Positions 43,780 to 51,730 of a stretch of DNA of 51,730 bases are shown here, in pieces. The translations under genes were made by a program, and so were the position numbers. The notes beneath the pieces are model-generated. The model saw nothing but the letters and a program-made list of their open reading frames with translations. It had not been told where the DNA came from and searched no databases. Source of the DNA: Lachnoclostridium sp. An14 (GTDB lineage: Bacteria > Bacillota > Clostridia > Lachnospirales > Lachnospiraceae); assembly GCF_002160755.1 (NCBI RefSeq), contig NZ_NFLE01000030.1, forward strand, positions 1 to 51,730. Direction: 5' to 3'. Position 1 is the stretch's first letter; the number at the start of each line of letters is the position of its first letter.

Positions 43780-45275
43780 GGGAATGTGGAATTCTGCTCC
43801 CGGTTACCAGCATCCCGTCCCCCTACGGGATCGGAGGCTTTTCCAGGGCGGCGTATGAATTTGTGGATCAGCTGAAGGAGGCGGGCCAGCAGTACTGGCA
43901 GGTACTGCCCTTTGGACCGACAGGCTACGGGGATTCTCCCTACCAGTCTTTCAGCGCCTTTGCCGGGAACCCTTATTTTATCGACCTGGATACGCTGGCG
44001 GAGGAAGGACTTCTGACGAAGGAGGAATGTCTGGAGGCGGACTGCGGGCAGTATCCGGCCTATGTGGACTACGAGCGGATTTACAAGAGCCGCTTTCAGG
44101 TCCTGCGGAAAGCCTTTGAACGGTGGAAACTCCTGGGCCAGGAGTCGGAGGAGAACTTAAGCCTGGAGACGGAAGAATACTGCGTCTACATGGCGGTGAA
44201 AAATCATTTTAACGGAAAAAGCTGGGCGGAATGGGAGGAAGACATCCGCATGAGACGGCCCCAGGCGGTGGCCCGCTACGAAAAGCTTTTGGCGGACGAG
44301 ATCCTGTTTTATGAGTTCCAGCAGTTGAAATTTCAGGAGCAGTGGAAAAAATTAAAGGCTTACGCGAACCGCCGGGGCATCCGCGTCATCGGGGACATCC
44401 CCATTTACGTGGCCTTTGACAGCGCCGACAGCTGGTTCCATCCGGAGCTGTTTCAGTTTAACGAGGAGAGGGAGCCGGATTCTGTGGCGGGTTGCCCGCC
44501 GGATGGGTTCAGTCCCACGGGGCAGCTGTGGGGAAATCCGCTGTACCGCTGGGATTACCACAAGAAAACGGGGTATGCCTGGTGGACGGAGCGGATGGCT
44601 TACTGTTTCCAGCTGTATGATGTGGTGAGGGTGGACCATTTCCGGGGATTTGACGAATACTATTCTATCCCGGCTGAGGACGAGACGGCGGCCGGCGGCC
44701 ACTGGGAAAAGGGGCCGGGGTTGGAGCTGTTTCAGGCCATTGAGAAAAAGCTGGGGAAATTGGACATCATCGCCGAGGATCTAGGCTTTTTGACCCCCAG
44801 CGTGTTCCAGATGGTGGAGGAGTCGGGATTTCCGGGGATGAAGGTGCTGGAGTTTGCCTTTTCCGCCGACGGGGAGAGCATTTATCTGCCCTATCACTAC
44901 CAGGAAAACTGCATCGTCTACACAGGCACCCATGACAACGACACGCTCCAGGGCTGGTACGGCTCCATGCCTTCGTGGGACCGGGAGTTTTCTAAGCGCT
45001 ACCTGGGAAATGGCCATACGCCCCGGGAGGAAATTCACTGGGATTTCATCCGGGCCGCTTTGGGCAGCCGGGCGAGGCTGGCGGTGATCCCCATGCAGGA
45101 CTATCTGGGGCTGGGGAGCGAGGCCAGAATGAACGAGCCGTCCACTCTGGGAAACAACTGGAAATGGCGCCTTCTGCCGGGGCAGTTTGACCGGGCTCTG
45201 CGGGAAAAATGCCGGGATCTGGCCTGGGTGTACGGACGGGGCCGGGAGAAGAAGGAAGAAGAAAAGGAAAAATAG
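43776..45275 (+). CDS. malQ: 4-alpha-glucanotransferase (amylomaltase)
   Basis: A 499-residue GH77 enzyme. RECGILLPVTSIPSPYGIGG opens the protein; GDIPIYVAFDSADSW, RVDHFRGFDEYYSIP (catalytic Asp), IAEDLGFLTP (catalytic Glu) and TGTHDNDTLQGWY are all present. It transfers segments between maltodextrins. Its start overlaps mscS as ATGA. It completes a glucan-handling cluster with glgB; no glgA, glgC or phosphorylase gene is in the window. Confidence 0.93.
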   Translation: MRECGILLPVTSIPSPYGIGGFSRAAYEFVDQLKEAGQQYWQVLPFGPTGYGDSPYQSFSAFAGNPYFIDLDTLAEEGLLTKEECLEADCGQYPAYVDYERIYKSRFQVLRKAFERWKLLGQESEENLSLETEEYCVYMAVKNHFNGKSWAEWEEDIRMRRPQAVARYEKLLADEILFYEFQQLKFQEQWKKLKAYANRRGIRVIGDIPIYVAFDSADSWFHPELFQFNEEREPDSVAGCPPDGFSPTGQLWGNPLYRWDYHKKTGYAWWTERMAYCFQLYDVVRVDHFRGFDEYYSIPAEDETAAGGHWEKGPGLELFQAIEKKLGKLDIIAEDLGFLTPSVFQMVEESGFPGMKVLEFAFSADGESIYLPYHYQENCIVYTGTHDNDTLQGWYGSMPSWDREFSKRYLGNGHTPREEIHWDFIRAALGSRARLAVIPMQDYLGLGSEARMNEPSTLGNNWKWRLLPGQFDRALREKCRDLAWVYGRGREKKEEEKEK

Positions 45276-45296
45276 AAGGTCTGAAACAGAAATAGA

Positions 45297-45345
45297 AACG
45301 GCCGTTTCCGGCGCAGGATCATACCTGCCGGGAGCGGCCGTCGTT
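45297..45345 (+). terminator. Stem-loop after malQ
   Basis: ACGGCCG and CGGCCGT form the outer stem and GCAGG/CCTGC the inner one, with T-containing sequence after. A GTTTGCGTTTGGGCTTTGCG direct-repeat-like stretch follows. Confidence 0.55.
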
Positions 45346-45412
45346 TGCGTTTGGGCTTTGCGTTTGTTTGACTGTGTTTTTCAAACCAATTTGCCGGGTT
45401 TTGTATGGACCG

Positions 45413-46099
45413 TTATTCTTCTGAGCCTTCCGTACCTTCTGAGCCCTCGATGCTGTCCAGCACCTCCTCGGAGCCTTCCATGTGGGAGGTGAAGGTCACC
45501 TGCAGCTCATTTCCGGTGAAATCGGAGGCGTGGAGGGTGAGGCCCTTGGAATCCATCTCAAATTTCACCTCTCCGGCGGAATTGTCCTGGGAGATGGGAA
45601 AACTCTGGGCTCCGTCGGAATCCACGGCGTAAACCGACTCAAAATCCACGCCGGACTGGGTGTCTTCCAGGGCAATGGTGATGATGTCGTCATTCAGGTC
45701 GTACTTGCGCACGGTGGGCGCGGCGTCGTCCAAAATATTAATGTGGGAGAAAGCGGACGCGGCCATGCCGTTGAAGTTCTTTACAAACACCTCCAGAACG
45801 CCGTTGGACGTGATGGGCACGGTGTAGGTGTGGCTGTCGGCCTGCTCCGTCTCAATGGCCTGTCCGTCCTTGGTGATGGACAGCTCCTTTGTAGGGAGAA
45901 GGGTGTGGATGGTGACCGTGGCGGTGGTGGAAATGTAGTCCTCCGTGTCGCTGACGGTGATCTCCACCTTGGGCTTGGCCGTGAACAGGTAAAAGATAAT
46001 GCTGTTTATCACGATAAACGGCAGGACGTAAAAGAGAAGGACGGTCCGCAGATCGCTGGACTGGGTCTGTTTTTTCCTGCGTGTTCGGTTCTGTTTCAT
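45413..46099 (-). CDS. Membrane-anchored hypothetical protein with Ig-like domain
   Basis: A 228-residue protein of no recognised family. It has a basic N-terminus (MKQNRTRRKKQ), one membrane segment (about 19-40), then an extracellular beta-rich part with an Ig/cadherin-like look (KVEITVSDTEDYISTTATVT, then SHTYTVPITSNGVLEVFVKN). The C-terminus is an acidic Gly-Ser-Glu repeat (EGSEGTEGSEE). It is probably an extracytoplasmic structural or binding protein. A - strand promoter TTGTAA-17-TATGCT lies upstream, and AGGAGGCATCAC precedes the start. Confidence 0.72.
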   Translation of the reverse strand: MKQNRTRRKKQTQSSDLRTVLLFYVLPFIVINSIIFYLFTAKPKVEITVSDTEDYISTTATVTIHTLLPTKELSITKDGQAIETEQADSHTYTVPITSNGVLEVFVKNFNGMAASAFSHINILDDAAPTVRKYDLNDDIITIALEDTQSGVDFESVYAVDSDGAQSFPISQDNSAGEVKFEMDSKGLTLHASDFTGNELQVTFTSHMEGSEEVLDSIEGSEGTEGSEE

Positions 46100-46220
46100 G
46101 TGATGCCTCCTGATGATTTTATTTCTGCGGCCTTTGGGGGCAGCTGGGTGTGCCGTCCGCCCGGCGGCCCGGGGAAAATACCGGGGGTGCCCGCCCCGCG
46201 GCAGTCTGACTCTGACCTAT

Positions 46221-46249
46221 AGCATAGCAGAAAATTTCCGCTCTTACAA
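46221..46249 (-). promoter_or_regulatory. Promoter of the Ig-like membrane protein gene
   Basis: Reading leftward: TTGTAA (46249-46244), 17-nt spacer, TATGCT (46226-46221). The leader of about 110 nt contains a CCCGG-rich hairpin. Confidence 0.5.
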
Positions 46250-46348
46250 GTTTTAACTTCTAAATTCCGGCCAACTGTGCTATGATTAAGATATTAGAAA
46301 GAATCGTAAGAAAAAAGTGCACTTTGGCCGCTGGCCGGAAAGGCAGTT

Positions 46349-46900
46349 ATGATAAAAGAAGCCGTTGAATTTGCTGTGGAAGCCCACAGGGGGGCAGTGA
46401 GAAAGGGGACGAAGATCCCTTATATCGTCCATCCCCTGGAGGCGGCGGTCATTGTGGGGAGTATGACGAAGGACGAGGAGCTGATCGCCGCGGCCGTTCT
46501 CCATGATGTACTGGAGGATACGGACGCCACAGAGGAGGAGCTGCGGGAGCAGTTTGGGGATCGGGTGACAGACCTGGTGGTCTCTGAGACGGACGACAAG
46601 ACTCAGTCCTGGCTGGTGAGAAAGACCCGCAAGCTCAAACGGGCGGAGGAGGCCGGAACGGATCTGAAAATGCTGATTCTGGGGGACAAGCTGAGCAATA
46701 TCCGCTCTACGGCCAGGGATTATCTGCTCATGGGAGAGGCACTTTGGGAGCGGTTCAACGAAAAGCACAAGGAATCCCACGCCTGGTATTACTGGGGAAT
46801 GGCGCTGCGCCTGAAATCCCTGTCGGATTATGAGCCGTACGGGGAGTATGTGGAGCTTTGCCGGCAGGTATTCGGCGACATACGGGAAGAATGGAAGTAG
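46349..46900 (+). CDS. HD-domain (p)ppGpp hydrolase-like protein
   Basis: A 183-residue protein resembling the hydrolase half of RelA/SpoT enzymes (Mesh1-like small alarmone hydrolase). The metal-site motifs are AHRG...YIVHPLEAA (His28), LHDVLEDT (His52, Asp53, Glu56, Asp57) and LGDKLSNI (Asp near 113). No synthetase or TGS/ACT domain is present. It may degrade (p)ppGpp or a related nucleotide. It has its own -10-like TATGAT at 46281-46286 and a GGAAAGGCAG ribosome site. Confidence 0.82.
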   Translation: MIKEAVEFAVEAHRGAVRKGTKIPYIVHPLEAAVIVGSMTKDEELIAAAVLHDVLEDTDATEEELREQFGDRVTDLVVSETDDKTQSWLVRKTRKLKRAEEAGTDLKMLILGDKLSNIRSTARDYLLMGEALWERFNEKHKESHAWYYWGMALRLKSLSDYEPYGEYVELCRQVFGDIREEWK

Positions 46901-46911
46901 GAGAGAGGGAA

Positions 46912-46938
46912 TGGCAGGGAAATTGCCTGTTTTTTTAG
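46912..46938 (+). terminator. Terminator after the HD hydrolase gene
   Basis: A short CAGG/CCTG (GGCA/TGCC) stem is followed by TGTTTTTTTAG. Confidence 0.55.
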
Positions 46939-47121
46939 CTGCATTGGATATGATTTGAGAGAGCTTATCTGATTTTTGATTCAAGAGTGATTCAAGAAGG
47001 CCGCCGGTTCCGGCGGGATTTTCCAGAATAAGGTTTTTGACAATAAAATAACAATTTAGAGTTGCAGGTGCGGGACAACGAAGGTTGTTCTCTTTTTGCA
47101 GTGGAAAAGGAGAGGTGCGGT

Positions 47122-47892
47122 ATGGGAAATTTTATGTGTGTTTGGGCGCTGACGGCGGTTTTGACGGGCGGAATGATGGGAGATGCGGCTGGGACGGCTG
47201 CACAAGTGGAAACGGGCGGTACGGCTTACCGGGCAGTGGTTTACCGGGAGGCGGAGGCAGTCACGGAGATTCCGGAGGTGTTTGCCGAGGATGGGGAAGT
47301 GTACCGTCTGGTGCGGCAGGAGAGGCGGGGAGAGCGGTGGGAGGCGGATTTTTCCCTCCCGGTGATCTTTGAGGAGTACGGGGCGGACAGCTACCTGTTA
47401 AACGGGCAGGAGGTGACGGCGGGAGAGGAGACGCCTTTTGTGGAAGATCGGGGGGAGGAACTGCTGGCCCTGGCTGGCCTTGACCCGGCGTATTATCAGG
47501 TGGAGGAAGTGGTCTGGGACGGGGAAAGCTATGTGGATGAGAATGGCCTTCGGTGCAGGAAGGCGCTGGCGTCCGGAAGGAAACGGGTGTGGGATGTGCG
47601 GGCAGTGTACCGGGGAGACGGAGCTGGGGTTGAGGATGTGAATGAGGAGGAAAGAGGCGTTTTGCCGGATGGAAATGCCGGGGAGGTGGATTCCCAGGAC
47701 GGGGAAAAGCAGAATGTTTCGGAACCGTCCGCGGGGGATGGCACATTCCGGTATCTGGTGCGGGCGGCGGTGACGGCATTGTCTTTGGGGGCGGTGCTGA
47801 TGGCCGTGGGCGGAGGAATGTACCTGTGGATTTGGAGAAGAAAGCGGCGGGAGGAGAAGAAAAATGGCCCCGGAAAGGCCGGCGGCACTTAA
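47122..47892 (+). CDS. Hypothetical exported protein with C-terminal membrane anchor
   Basis: A 256-residue protein of no recognised family. It has a signal peptide (about 1-24), an extracellular part with Tyr/Val-rich strands (TAYRAVVYREAEAVTEIPEV) and an acidic, variable stretch before residue 215. A membrane helix follows (about 217-238, ALSLGAVLMAVGGGMYLWIW), then a basic cytosolic tail (RRKRREEKKNGPGK). No LPXTG motif is seen. AAGGAGAGGTGCGG precedes the ATG at 47122. Its end overlaps the convergent deacetylase gene by 4 nt. Confidence 0.75.
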   Translation: MGNFMCVWALTAVLTGGMMGDAAGTAAQVETGGTAYRAVVYREAEAVTEIPEVFAEDGEVYRLVRQERRGERWEADFSLPVIFEEYGADSYLLNGQEVTAGEETPFVEDRGEELLALAGLDPAYYQVEEVVWDGESYVDENGLRCRKALASGRKRVWDVRAVYRGDGAGVEDVNEEERGVLPDGNAGEVDSQDGEKQNVSEPSAGDGTFRYLVRAAVTALSLGAVLMAVGGGMYLWIWRRKRREEKKNGPGKAGGT

Positions 47893-48716
47893 GCTGCCGG
47901 CGGAAGGTCCGGGATCTGACGTCCCTCGTGGTCGATGTGATAATTGTCCTGATAGATCAGCTGAGAGATGGGCACCAGCTCGTATCCGGCCGCCTGAAGG
48001 CCTGTGATAATGGATTCCAGGGCGGCGGGGGTGTATTTGGCCCCGTTGTGCATGAGGATAATGCTGCCGTTTCCCAGGTGTTTGTGGTTCAGCACCGTGT
48101 TGATGATGGAATCTGTTCCGTAATCTTTCCAGTCTAAGGAGTCCACGTCCCACTGCACCGGATAGTAGCCCATATCCCTGGAAACGGTGACCACCTGGTC
48201 GTCGTAGTCCCCGTAGGGCGGGCGAAACAAGGTCATTTCCTGGCCGGTGAGCTCCTTTACCTTGTCGTGTACCTTCTGGAGCTCGGAGCGGATCTCCTCG
48301 TCGGAGAGCTGGCTCATGTTTTTGTGGTTTTCGCTGTGGTTTCCCAGATCGTGGCCCTGGGAGGCGATGTATTTTACATCCTCCGGAAAGTTTTCCACCC
48401 AGCCTCCCGTCATGAAAAAGGTGACCTTCACGTTGTGCCTGGCCAGGATGTCCATGAGCTGCTTGGTGTCCTCGTTTCCCCAGGCGGCGTCGAAGGAGAG
48501 AGCCACCTGGGGCTTTTCCGTCTGGACGCAGTAAATGGGGAGCTGGCGGTTTCCAGCCAGATGATTGGCGGTGCCGGGGGCCTGGAAAATGTGAAAGGAG
48601 CTGGCGGTGAGGGCCAGGCTGCCCTGCTGGTAAAACGTGGTAGCGGCCCCGATGGCCAGCAAAATCAGCGCCATCCAGAACAGGGCGTTTTCAGAGAGGC
48701 GGTTTTTCAGTTTCAT
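47889..48716 (-). CDS. Polysaccharide deacetylase (PdaB-like)
   Basis: A 275-residue NodB-domain protein: one N-terminal membrane anchor (about 12-32), then the catalytic domain from residue 67. Motifs are ALSFDAAWGNEDT, HDLGNHSENHKNMSQLS (metal His pair) and RPPYGDYDD. The arrangement resembles PdaB of spore formers, which modifies spore-cortex or cell-wall glycan. The SFDAAW form in place of TFDDG is typical of that subgroup. The ATG at 48716 has AGGAG upstream; the frame extends back into the G-rich promoter region, which is not coding. Confidence 0.88.
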   Translation of the reverse strand: MKLKNRLSENALFWMALILLAIGAATTFYQQGSLALTASSFHIFQAPGTANHLAGNRQLPIYCVQTEKPQVALSFDAAWGNEDTKQLMDILARHNVKVTFFMTGGWVENFPEDVKYIASQGHDLGNHSENHKNMSQLSDEEIRSELQKVHDKVKELTGQEMTLFRPPYGDYDDQVVTVSRDMGYYPVQWDVDSLDWKDYGTDSIINTVLNHKHLGNGSIILMHNGAKYTPAALESIITGLQAAGYELVPISQLIYQDNYHIDHEGRQIPDLPPAA

Positions 48717-48760
48717 AGGCGCATCTCCTGACGGCGGGTGTTTATTAAAAATGTATGTGT

Positions 48761-48830
48761 GGGGTGGGGGCGGTATGAGTGGTTTTTTGGGAAAAGGGGT
48801 TTGTGTTTGGGTGGGGGGATGGGGTATAAT
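48761..48830 (+). promoter_or_regulatory. G-tract promoter of the DUF262 gene
   Basis: TTGTGT (48801-48806), 18-nt spacer, TATAAT (48825-48830). The spacer and upstream sequence carry G-runs on the + strand: 48761-48764, 48766-48770, 48789-48791, 48796-48799, 48809-48811, 48813-48818 and 48821-48824. Four or more adjacent runs meet the usual pattern for a G-quadruplex inside the promoter. Confidence 0.6.
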
Positions 48831-48889
48831 GAGGGAGAGGAGAACCTTAGAGCAAACCATAGCGGACAAAAGAAAAAGGAGATTGGATT

Positions 48890-51277
48890 ATGCAGCCTTA
48901 TAGAGTATGGCTTTTCTCAGATTTGATTGAAAAAAATAAGCGAGTGTTTAAGGTGCCTGTATATCAGAGAAATTATGACTGGTCAAATGTTCAGTGTGAA
49001 AAACTGTATCAGGATATTATGCTTGCCCATAAACGTGATCACAAGCACTTTACGGGAACGATCGTTTATATAGTCGGACTGAACGGAAGTAATCTGAGCG
49101 AGGTTCTGATTATTGATGGCCAGCAGAGGTTAACAACGGTGTATATTCTTCTTAAGGCTCTGTATGACGCAGCAAAAGGCGTTTCTGTCAGAATAGAAGA
49201 AGAAATCCAGGAAGTTATGTTTAACCGCAATTGCGATGAGAAATACAAGGTTAAGCTGAAACCTATTAAATCAGATAATGAACAGCTTCTCCTTCTCATC
49301 AAGGATAAAATGGATGATATGGACCGGAATTCCAATATCTATAAAAACTACATTCTTTTCAAATCTATGATCAAGGAGACGGTTGATGCAGGGTACGAGC
49401 TGGGGGATATTCTTGACGGAATAAAAAAACTAGAAATGGTTGAAATTATTCTGGATAAATCTCAGGGGGATGAGCCGCAAAAGATCTTTGAGTCTATCAA
49501 CTCTACCGGCTTGGATCTGAGCCTTGCTGATCTTATTAGAAATTACCTTTTGATGGATGATGAGAACCAGGATGAATTATACGAGGACTACTGGTCAGAA
49601 ATAGAAAAAAATGTTGGATATCGTAATCTGGGGGATTTTGTAATTAATTTTTTAAATTCGAATATCACCAAGGCTGTAAATGCCAATAATGCGTATCTGC
49701 TTTTTAAAGAACACTGTGAACAAAATCATTTGAGCCATGAGGATGTGCTGAAAAAACTAAAAAGAACATCTCGGTACTACGGAGCGTTCGTTGGTGAGAA
49801 TCATTATTACAGCAAGGAAATTACAGGATATTTACGATCCTTCGATACGATTAAGCAGACAACGGTCCTGCCGTTAATATTCAGAATATTCACTGATTAT
49901 GAAGATGGACACATTGATGACAAGACGCTGTGCAAAGTCTTGAATTACCTTTTGACATATTATGTGAGAGTGACTGCCTGTGAGATTAACAAAAATCTGT
50001 CGAAATTTATGAAGTCCATGTACGATAGAGTGATCGACGGTACGACATACGATGGTTATTATGAGAGATTTGTTGTGTTTCTGAACGGACTTAAGGCCAG
50101 CGGTCGTATGCCTTCTGATGAGGAATTTGAATATGCGTTACTTTATAAGCCTTTGTATAAGAAACCTATCTGCAAGTTTGTTCTTTCTGCAATAGAGAAT
50201 TCTACGAAAGAGCATATTGAGGTTAGCAATCTCACCATCGAGCATATTCTTCCTCAAAAAGAGAATGCCGCAGTTTGGAAGAAAGAGGTTGGAGAGAACT
50301 ACAGCAGAGTCTATGAGGTGTATCTCCATACATTGGGGAACCTTACCATAACGGGGCACAACAGTGAACTGGGAACGAAGTCCTTTCGTGATAAAAAGGA
50401 AATCATCAGGGCAAACTCTAAGGCAGTCATTCTTAACCGCGAAGTGCTGTCGGCAGACACATGGAACGAGGACGCAATTTTACATAGAGCGAAGGTTCTT
50501 GCGGCGCGGTTGATCGAAGAATTTAATTATGAAGATATTCGTTCCGATTTTATGGGTGATAGTGACAGCGGGTTTTCTTTGGACAGCGGATTGAATTTGA
50601 CAAACACGAAACCGAGTAGTTTTTCTTTCAGTGGCGAGTATACGAAGGTGACAAGCTGGGCAGAAGTTCTTACAAAATTTATGACTGTGGCCTATGATTT
50701 GAATACGGCCCTTCTTTCCGATTTGGCGGCAAAGGATTACATGATCCCGAATGCTACCAATGTGTATATCACCAATGATAAGAGAAAACTGCGTAAGGGC
50801 AAAGAAATTGATAGGAGCGGTATTTACTACGAATCAAATCTGTCGGCCAATACAACCATATCATTTATTCGGGATATGATGGTGCAGATGGATTTGGAGA
50901 GTGAGGAATTTACGTTTACTTTATCCGAAGTTCCATTCGATATCAACGATGAGAATACATGGGCCGAAGGAATGCTGTCAGTCGCAAGCCTGTTTTATAA
51001 CTTCATGGCAGATTTAATTGATCGGGGGTTACTTGGGGAAACTGAGGTCGAAAAATTAAAGACAAAGGAATATACCAAGTCATTGTTCGCAACAACGGCT
51101 TATCCAGCAATAGCTGACAAGAGAACCGAAAATATGGGCAATTCAACGCAAAAGAGATATCGCGCAAAGGCACTGTCATTCCAGGGAACTGATATTTATA
51201 TTTCTACCCAGTTCTATGAATCGGACAGAGATGCGGTAATCGAGTGGTATAAGAGACATTTAGCAAAAGATCAATAA
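48890..51277 (+). CDS. DUF262/DUF1524 protein, GmrSD-type putative restriction nuclease
   Basis: A 795-residue protein. The N-terminal DUF262 domain has VYQRNYDW (residues 24-31) and IDGQQRLTT (75-83), the ParB-like nucleotide-binding/hydrolase motif of GmrS. The DUF1524 domain has an HNH-like site, LTIEHILPQ (His452) with LHTLGNLTITGHN near 479-491, as in GmrD. Residues about 565-795 are an extra C-terminal region I do not recognise. GmrSD-like proteins cut modified phage DNA. Base composition is visibly richer in A/T than in upstream genes, suggesting acquisition. No methyltransferase or other restriction gene is beside it. AAAAAGGAGATTGG precedes the ATG. Confidence 0.88.
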   Translation: MQPYRVWLFSDLIEKNKRVFKVPVYQRNYDWSNVQCEKLYQDIMLAHKRDHKHFTGTIVYIVGLNGSNLSEVLIIDGQQRLTTVYILLKALYDAAKGVSVRIEEEIQEVMFNRNCDEKYKVKLKPIKSDNEQLLLLIKDKMDDMDRNSNIYKNYILFKSMIKETVDAGYELGDILDGIKKLEMVEIILDKSQGDEPQKIFESINSTGLDLSLADLIRNYLLMDDENQDELYEDYWSEIEKNVGYRNLGDFVINFLNSNITKAVNANNAYLLFKEHCEQNHLSHEDVLKKLKRTSRYYGAFVGENHYYSKEITGYLRSFDTIKQTTVLPLIFRIFTDYEDGHIDDKTLCKVLNYLLTYYVRVTACEINKNLSKFMKSMYDRVIDGTTYDGYYERFVVFLNGLKASGRMPSDEEFEYALLYKPLYKKPICKFVLSAIENSTKEHIEVSNLTIEHILPQKENAAVWKKEVGENYSRVYEVYLHTLGNLTITGHNSELGTKSFRDKKEIIRANSKAVILNREVLSADTWNEDAILHRAKVLAARLIEEFNYEDIRSDFMGDSDSGFSLDSGLNLTNTKPSSFSFSGEYTKVTSWAEVLTKFMTVAYDLNTALLSDLAAKDYMIPNATNVYITNDKRKLRKGKEIDRSGIYYESNLSANTTISFIRDMMVQMDLESEEFTFTLSEVPFDINDENTWAEGMLSVASLFYNFMADLIDRGLLGETEVEKLKTKEYTKSLFATTAYPAIADKRTENMGNSTQKRYRAKALSFQGTDIYISTQFYESDRDAVIEWYKRHLAKDQ

Positions 51278-51358
51278 GGATACGTTTGGGATTGGATTAT
51301 TGGATTAAGATATGGAAGTTTGTAAAATTTGCACGTATTTTTTATGAGGCGATGAGTT

Positions 51359-51586
51359 ATGCGGAAACGGAAGAAAATAGATGGGTGTGGAGAATGGATA
51401 TGTTTTGCAGTTGGAAGTGTTTTAATGGCTGCAGGTTTTATTATTATTCCACCTCTTATCCAGAGATGGGGAAACAAAATATACAAAAAAATTTTAAGTA
51501 CAAATGAAATGGACTTTAATGATATAGGACCGGAGATCGTTCCATTTGACGAAGAAACAAAGGAGAAGGGCGAATGGCAGGAATAG
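51359..51586 (+). CDS. Small single-pass membrane protein
   Basis: A 75-residue protein with a basic start (MRKRKKIDG), one membrane helix (about 14-34, ICFAVGSVLMAAGFIIIPPL) and an acidic tail ending EETKEKGEWQE. No family is recognised. A GAGGCGATGAG stretch lies just upstream of the ATG. It follows the DUF262 gene by 81 nt, and a further short reading frame starts inside its end, which suggests a small operon. Existence is moderately supported by the charge/helix pattern and A/T-rich codon use like its neighbour. Confidence 0.55.
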   Translation: MRKRKKIDGCGEWICFAVGSVLMAAGFIIIPPLIQRWGNKIYKKILSTNEMDFNDIGPEIVPFDEETKEKGEWQE

Positions 51587-51645
51587 ATGTAGAGAAACTT
51601 GCACAAGAAACAATAAACCTAAATTATTCACGGAACAGTATCTGA
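51574..51645 (+). pseudogene. Very short reading frame, possible truncated gene
   Basis: An ATG overlapping the end of the small membrane protein gene, with AAGGAGAAGGGCG just upstream, opens 23 codons (MAGIDVEKLAQETINLNYSR, then three more) and stops at TGA. The good ribosome site and overlap look like the start of a real gene cut short. The sequence after it differs in character, so an insertion or recombination junction near 51640 is possible. Function unknown. Confidence 0.35.
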
Positions 51646-51660
51646 ATTGATAACAGTACC

Positions 51661-51730
51661 ATGAATCTGAAAATTGATCCATGCAGCCATAACATCACTC
51701 AATTAACCCGTCAAAAGGGTATAAAATCCC
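51661..51730 (+). other. Open partial reading frame at the window end
   Basis: ATG at 51661 opens MNLKIDPCSHNITQLTRQKG and runs off the window. No ribosome site is visible before it. It could be the 5-prime end of a mobile-element gene or chance; I cannot tell from 23 codons. Confidence 0.25.

Noticed and set aside
51286-51507. A 73-codon + strand frame overlapping the small membrane protein gene
   Set aside because: Its product is Trp/Tyr/Cys-rich without a pattern, while the overlapping frame gives a clean basic-helix-acidic protein.
1-51730. tRNA, rRNA or CRISPR arrays
   Set aside because: I saw no cloverleaf with CCA-adjacent stems, no rRNA-like stretch and no regularly spaced direct repeats. 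The repeats present are palindromic and dispersed.

Overview
The window looks like a chromosomal segment of an anaerobic Gram-positive Firmicute, most likely a Lachnospiraceae (Clostridium cluster XIVa, Enterocloster/Lachnoclostridium-like) species. The reasons are strong AGGAGG-type ribosome sites, TTGACA/TATAAT promoters, G/C-rich coding with short intergenic gaps, a lipoprotein-anchored TRAP binding protein, and typical Firmicute families (CvfB, YitT, PdaB-like deacetylase, FtsEX with an M23 hydrolase and a CtpA protease, PotABCD behind an XRE-cupin regulator). The genus assignment is inference. I see no rRNA, tRNA or CRISPR.

Layout. 1-2.0 kb: a palindromic repeat and a single-gene ABC exporter, convergent with a LysR regulator. 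3.1-5.4 kb: a uxuA-like TIM-barrel enzyme and an SLC13-type permease, divergent from that LysR gene across a perfect inverted-repeat operator. 5.6-8.7 kb: acyl-ACP thioesterase, CvfB, a methyltransferase and a YitT protein. 8.9-10.0 kb: a UgpC/MsmK-like ATPase whose Q-loop, signature, catalytic Glu and H-switch are all altered. 10.1-15.3 kb: a CdaR/PucR-like regulator followed tightly by ftsE, ftsX, an EnvC-like M23 hydrolase and a CtpA-type protease. 15.5-19.6 kb: threonine aldolase, divergent from bioB-bioD-bioA, which has a BirA-type operator on its promoter. 19.9-24.2 kb: XRE-cupin regulator, potA, potB and a fused potC-potD, all leftward. 24.6-27.3 kb: lactonase-family protein, aroC, rpiB. 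28.0-33.6 kb: a TRAP transporter (P, Q, M), a DUF6282 metal-enzyme-like protein, an alpha/beta hydrolase and a LysR regulator, which looks like an uncharacterised catabolic locus. 33.8-35.7 kb: lepB and a DUF3810 putative metalloprotease. 35.8-39.8 kb: REC-HD-GYP, Hpt and hybrid histidine kinase genes that together supply every part of a phosphorelay. 40.2-45.3 kb: glgB (with an unusual 161-residue Ala/Lys/Pro/Glu tail), mscS, malQ. 45.4-48.7 kb: two membrane-anchored hypotheticals, a small (p)ppGpp-hydrolase-like HD protein and a polysaccharide deacetylase. 48.9-51.7 kb: a visibly A/T-richer end with a GmrSD-type (DUF262/DUF1524) putative defence nuclease, a small membrane protein and broken or partial short reading frames.

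Two families of dispersed palindromic elements stand out between genes: a multi-hairpin element in five places (about 1, 15.4, 19.6, 27.5 and 39.8 kb) and a separate hairpin in two places (27.47 and 33.67 kb). One copy of the first family supplies the stop codon of the threonine aldolase gene. The most unusual protein-level signals are the degenerate stand-alone ABC ATPase and the GlgB tail.
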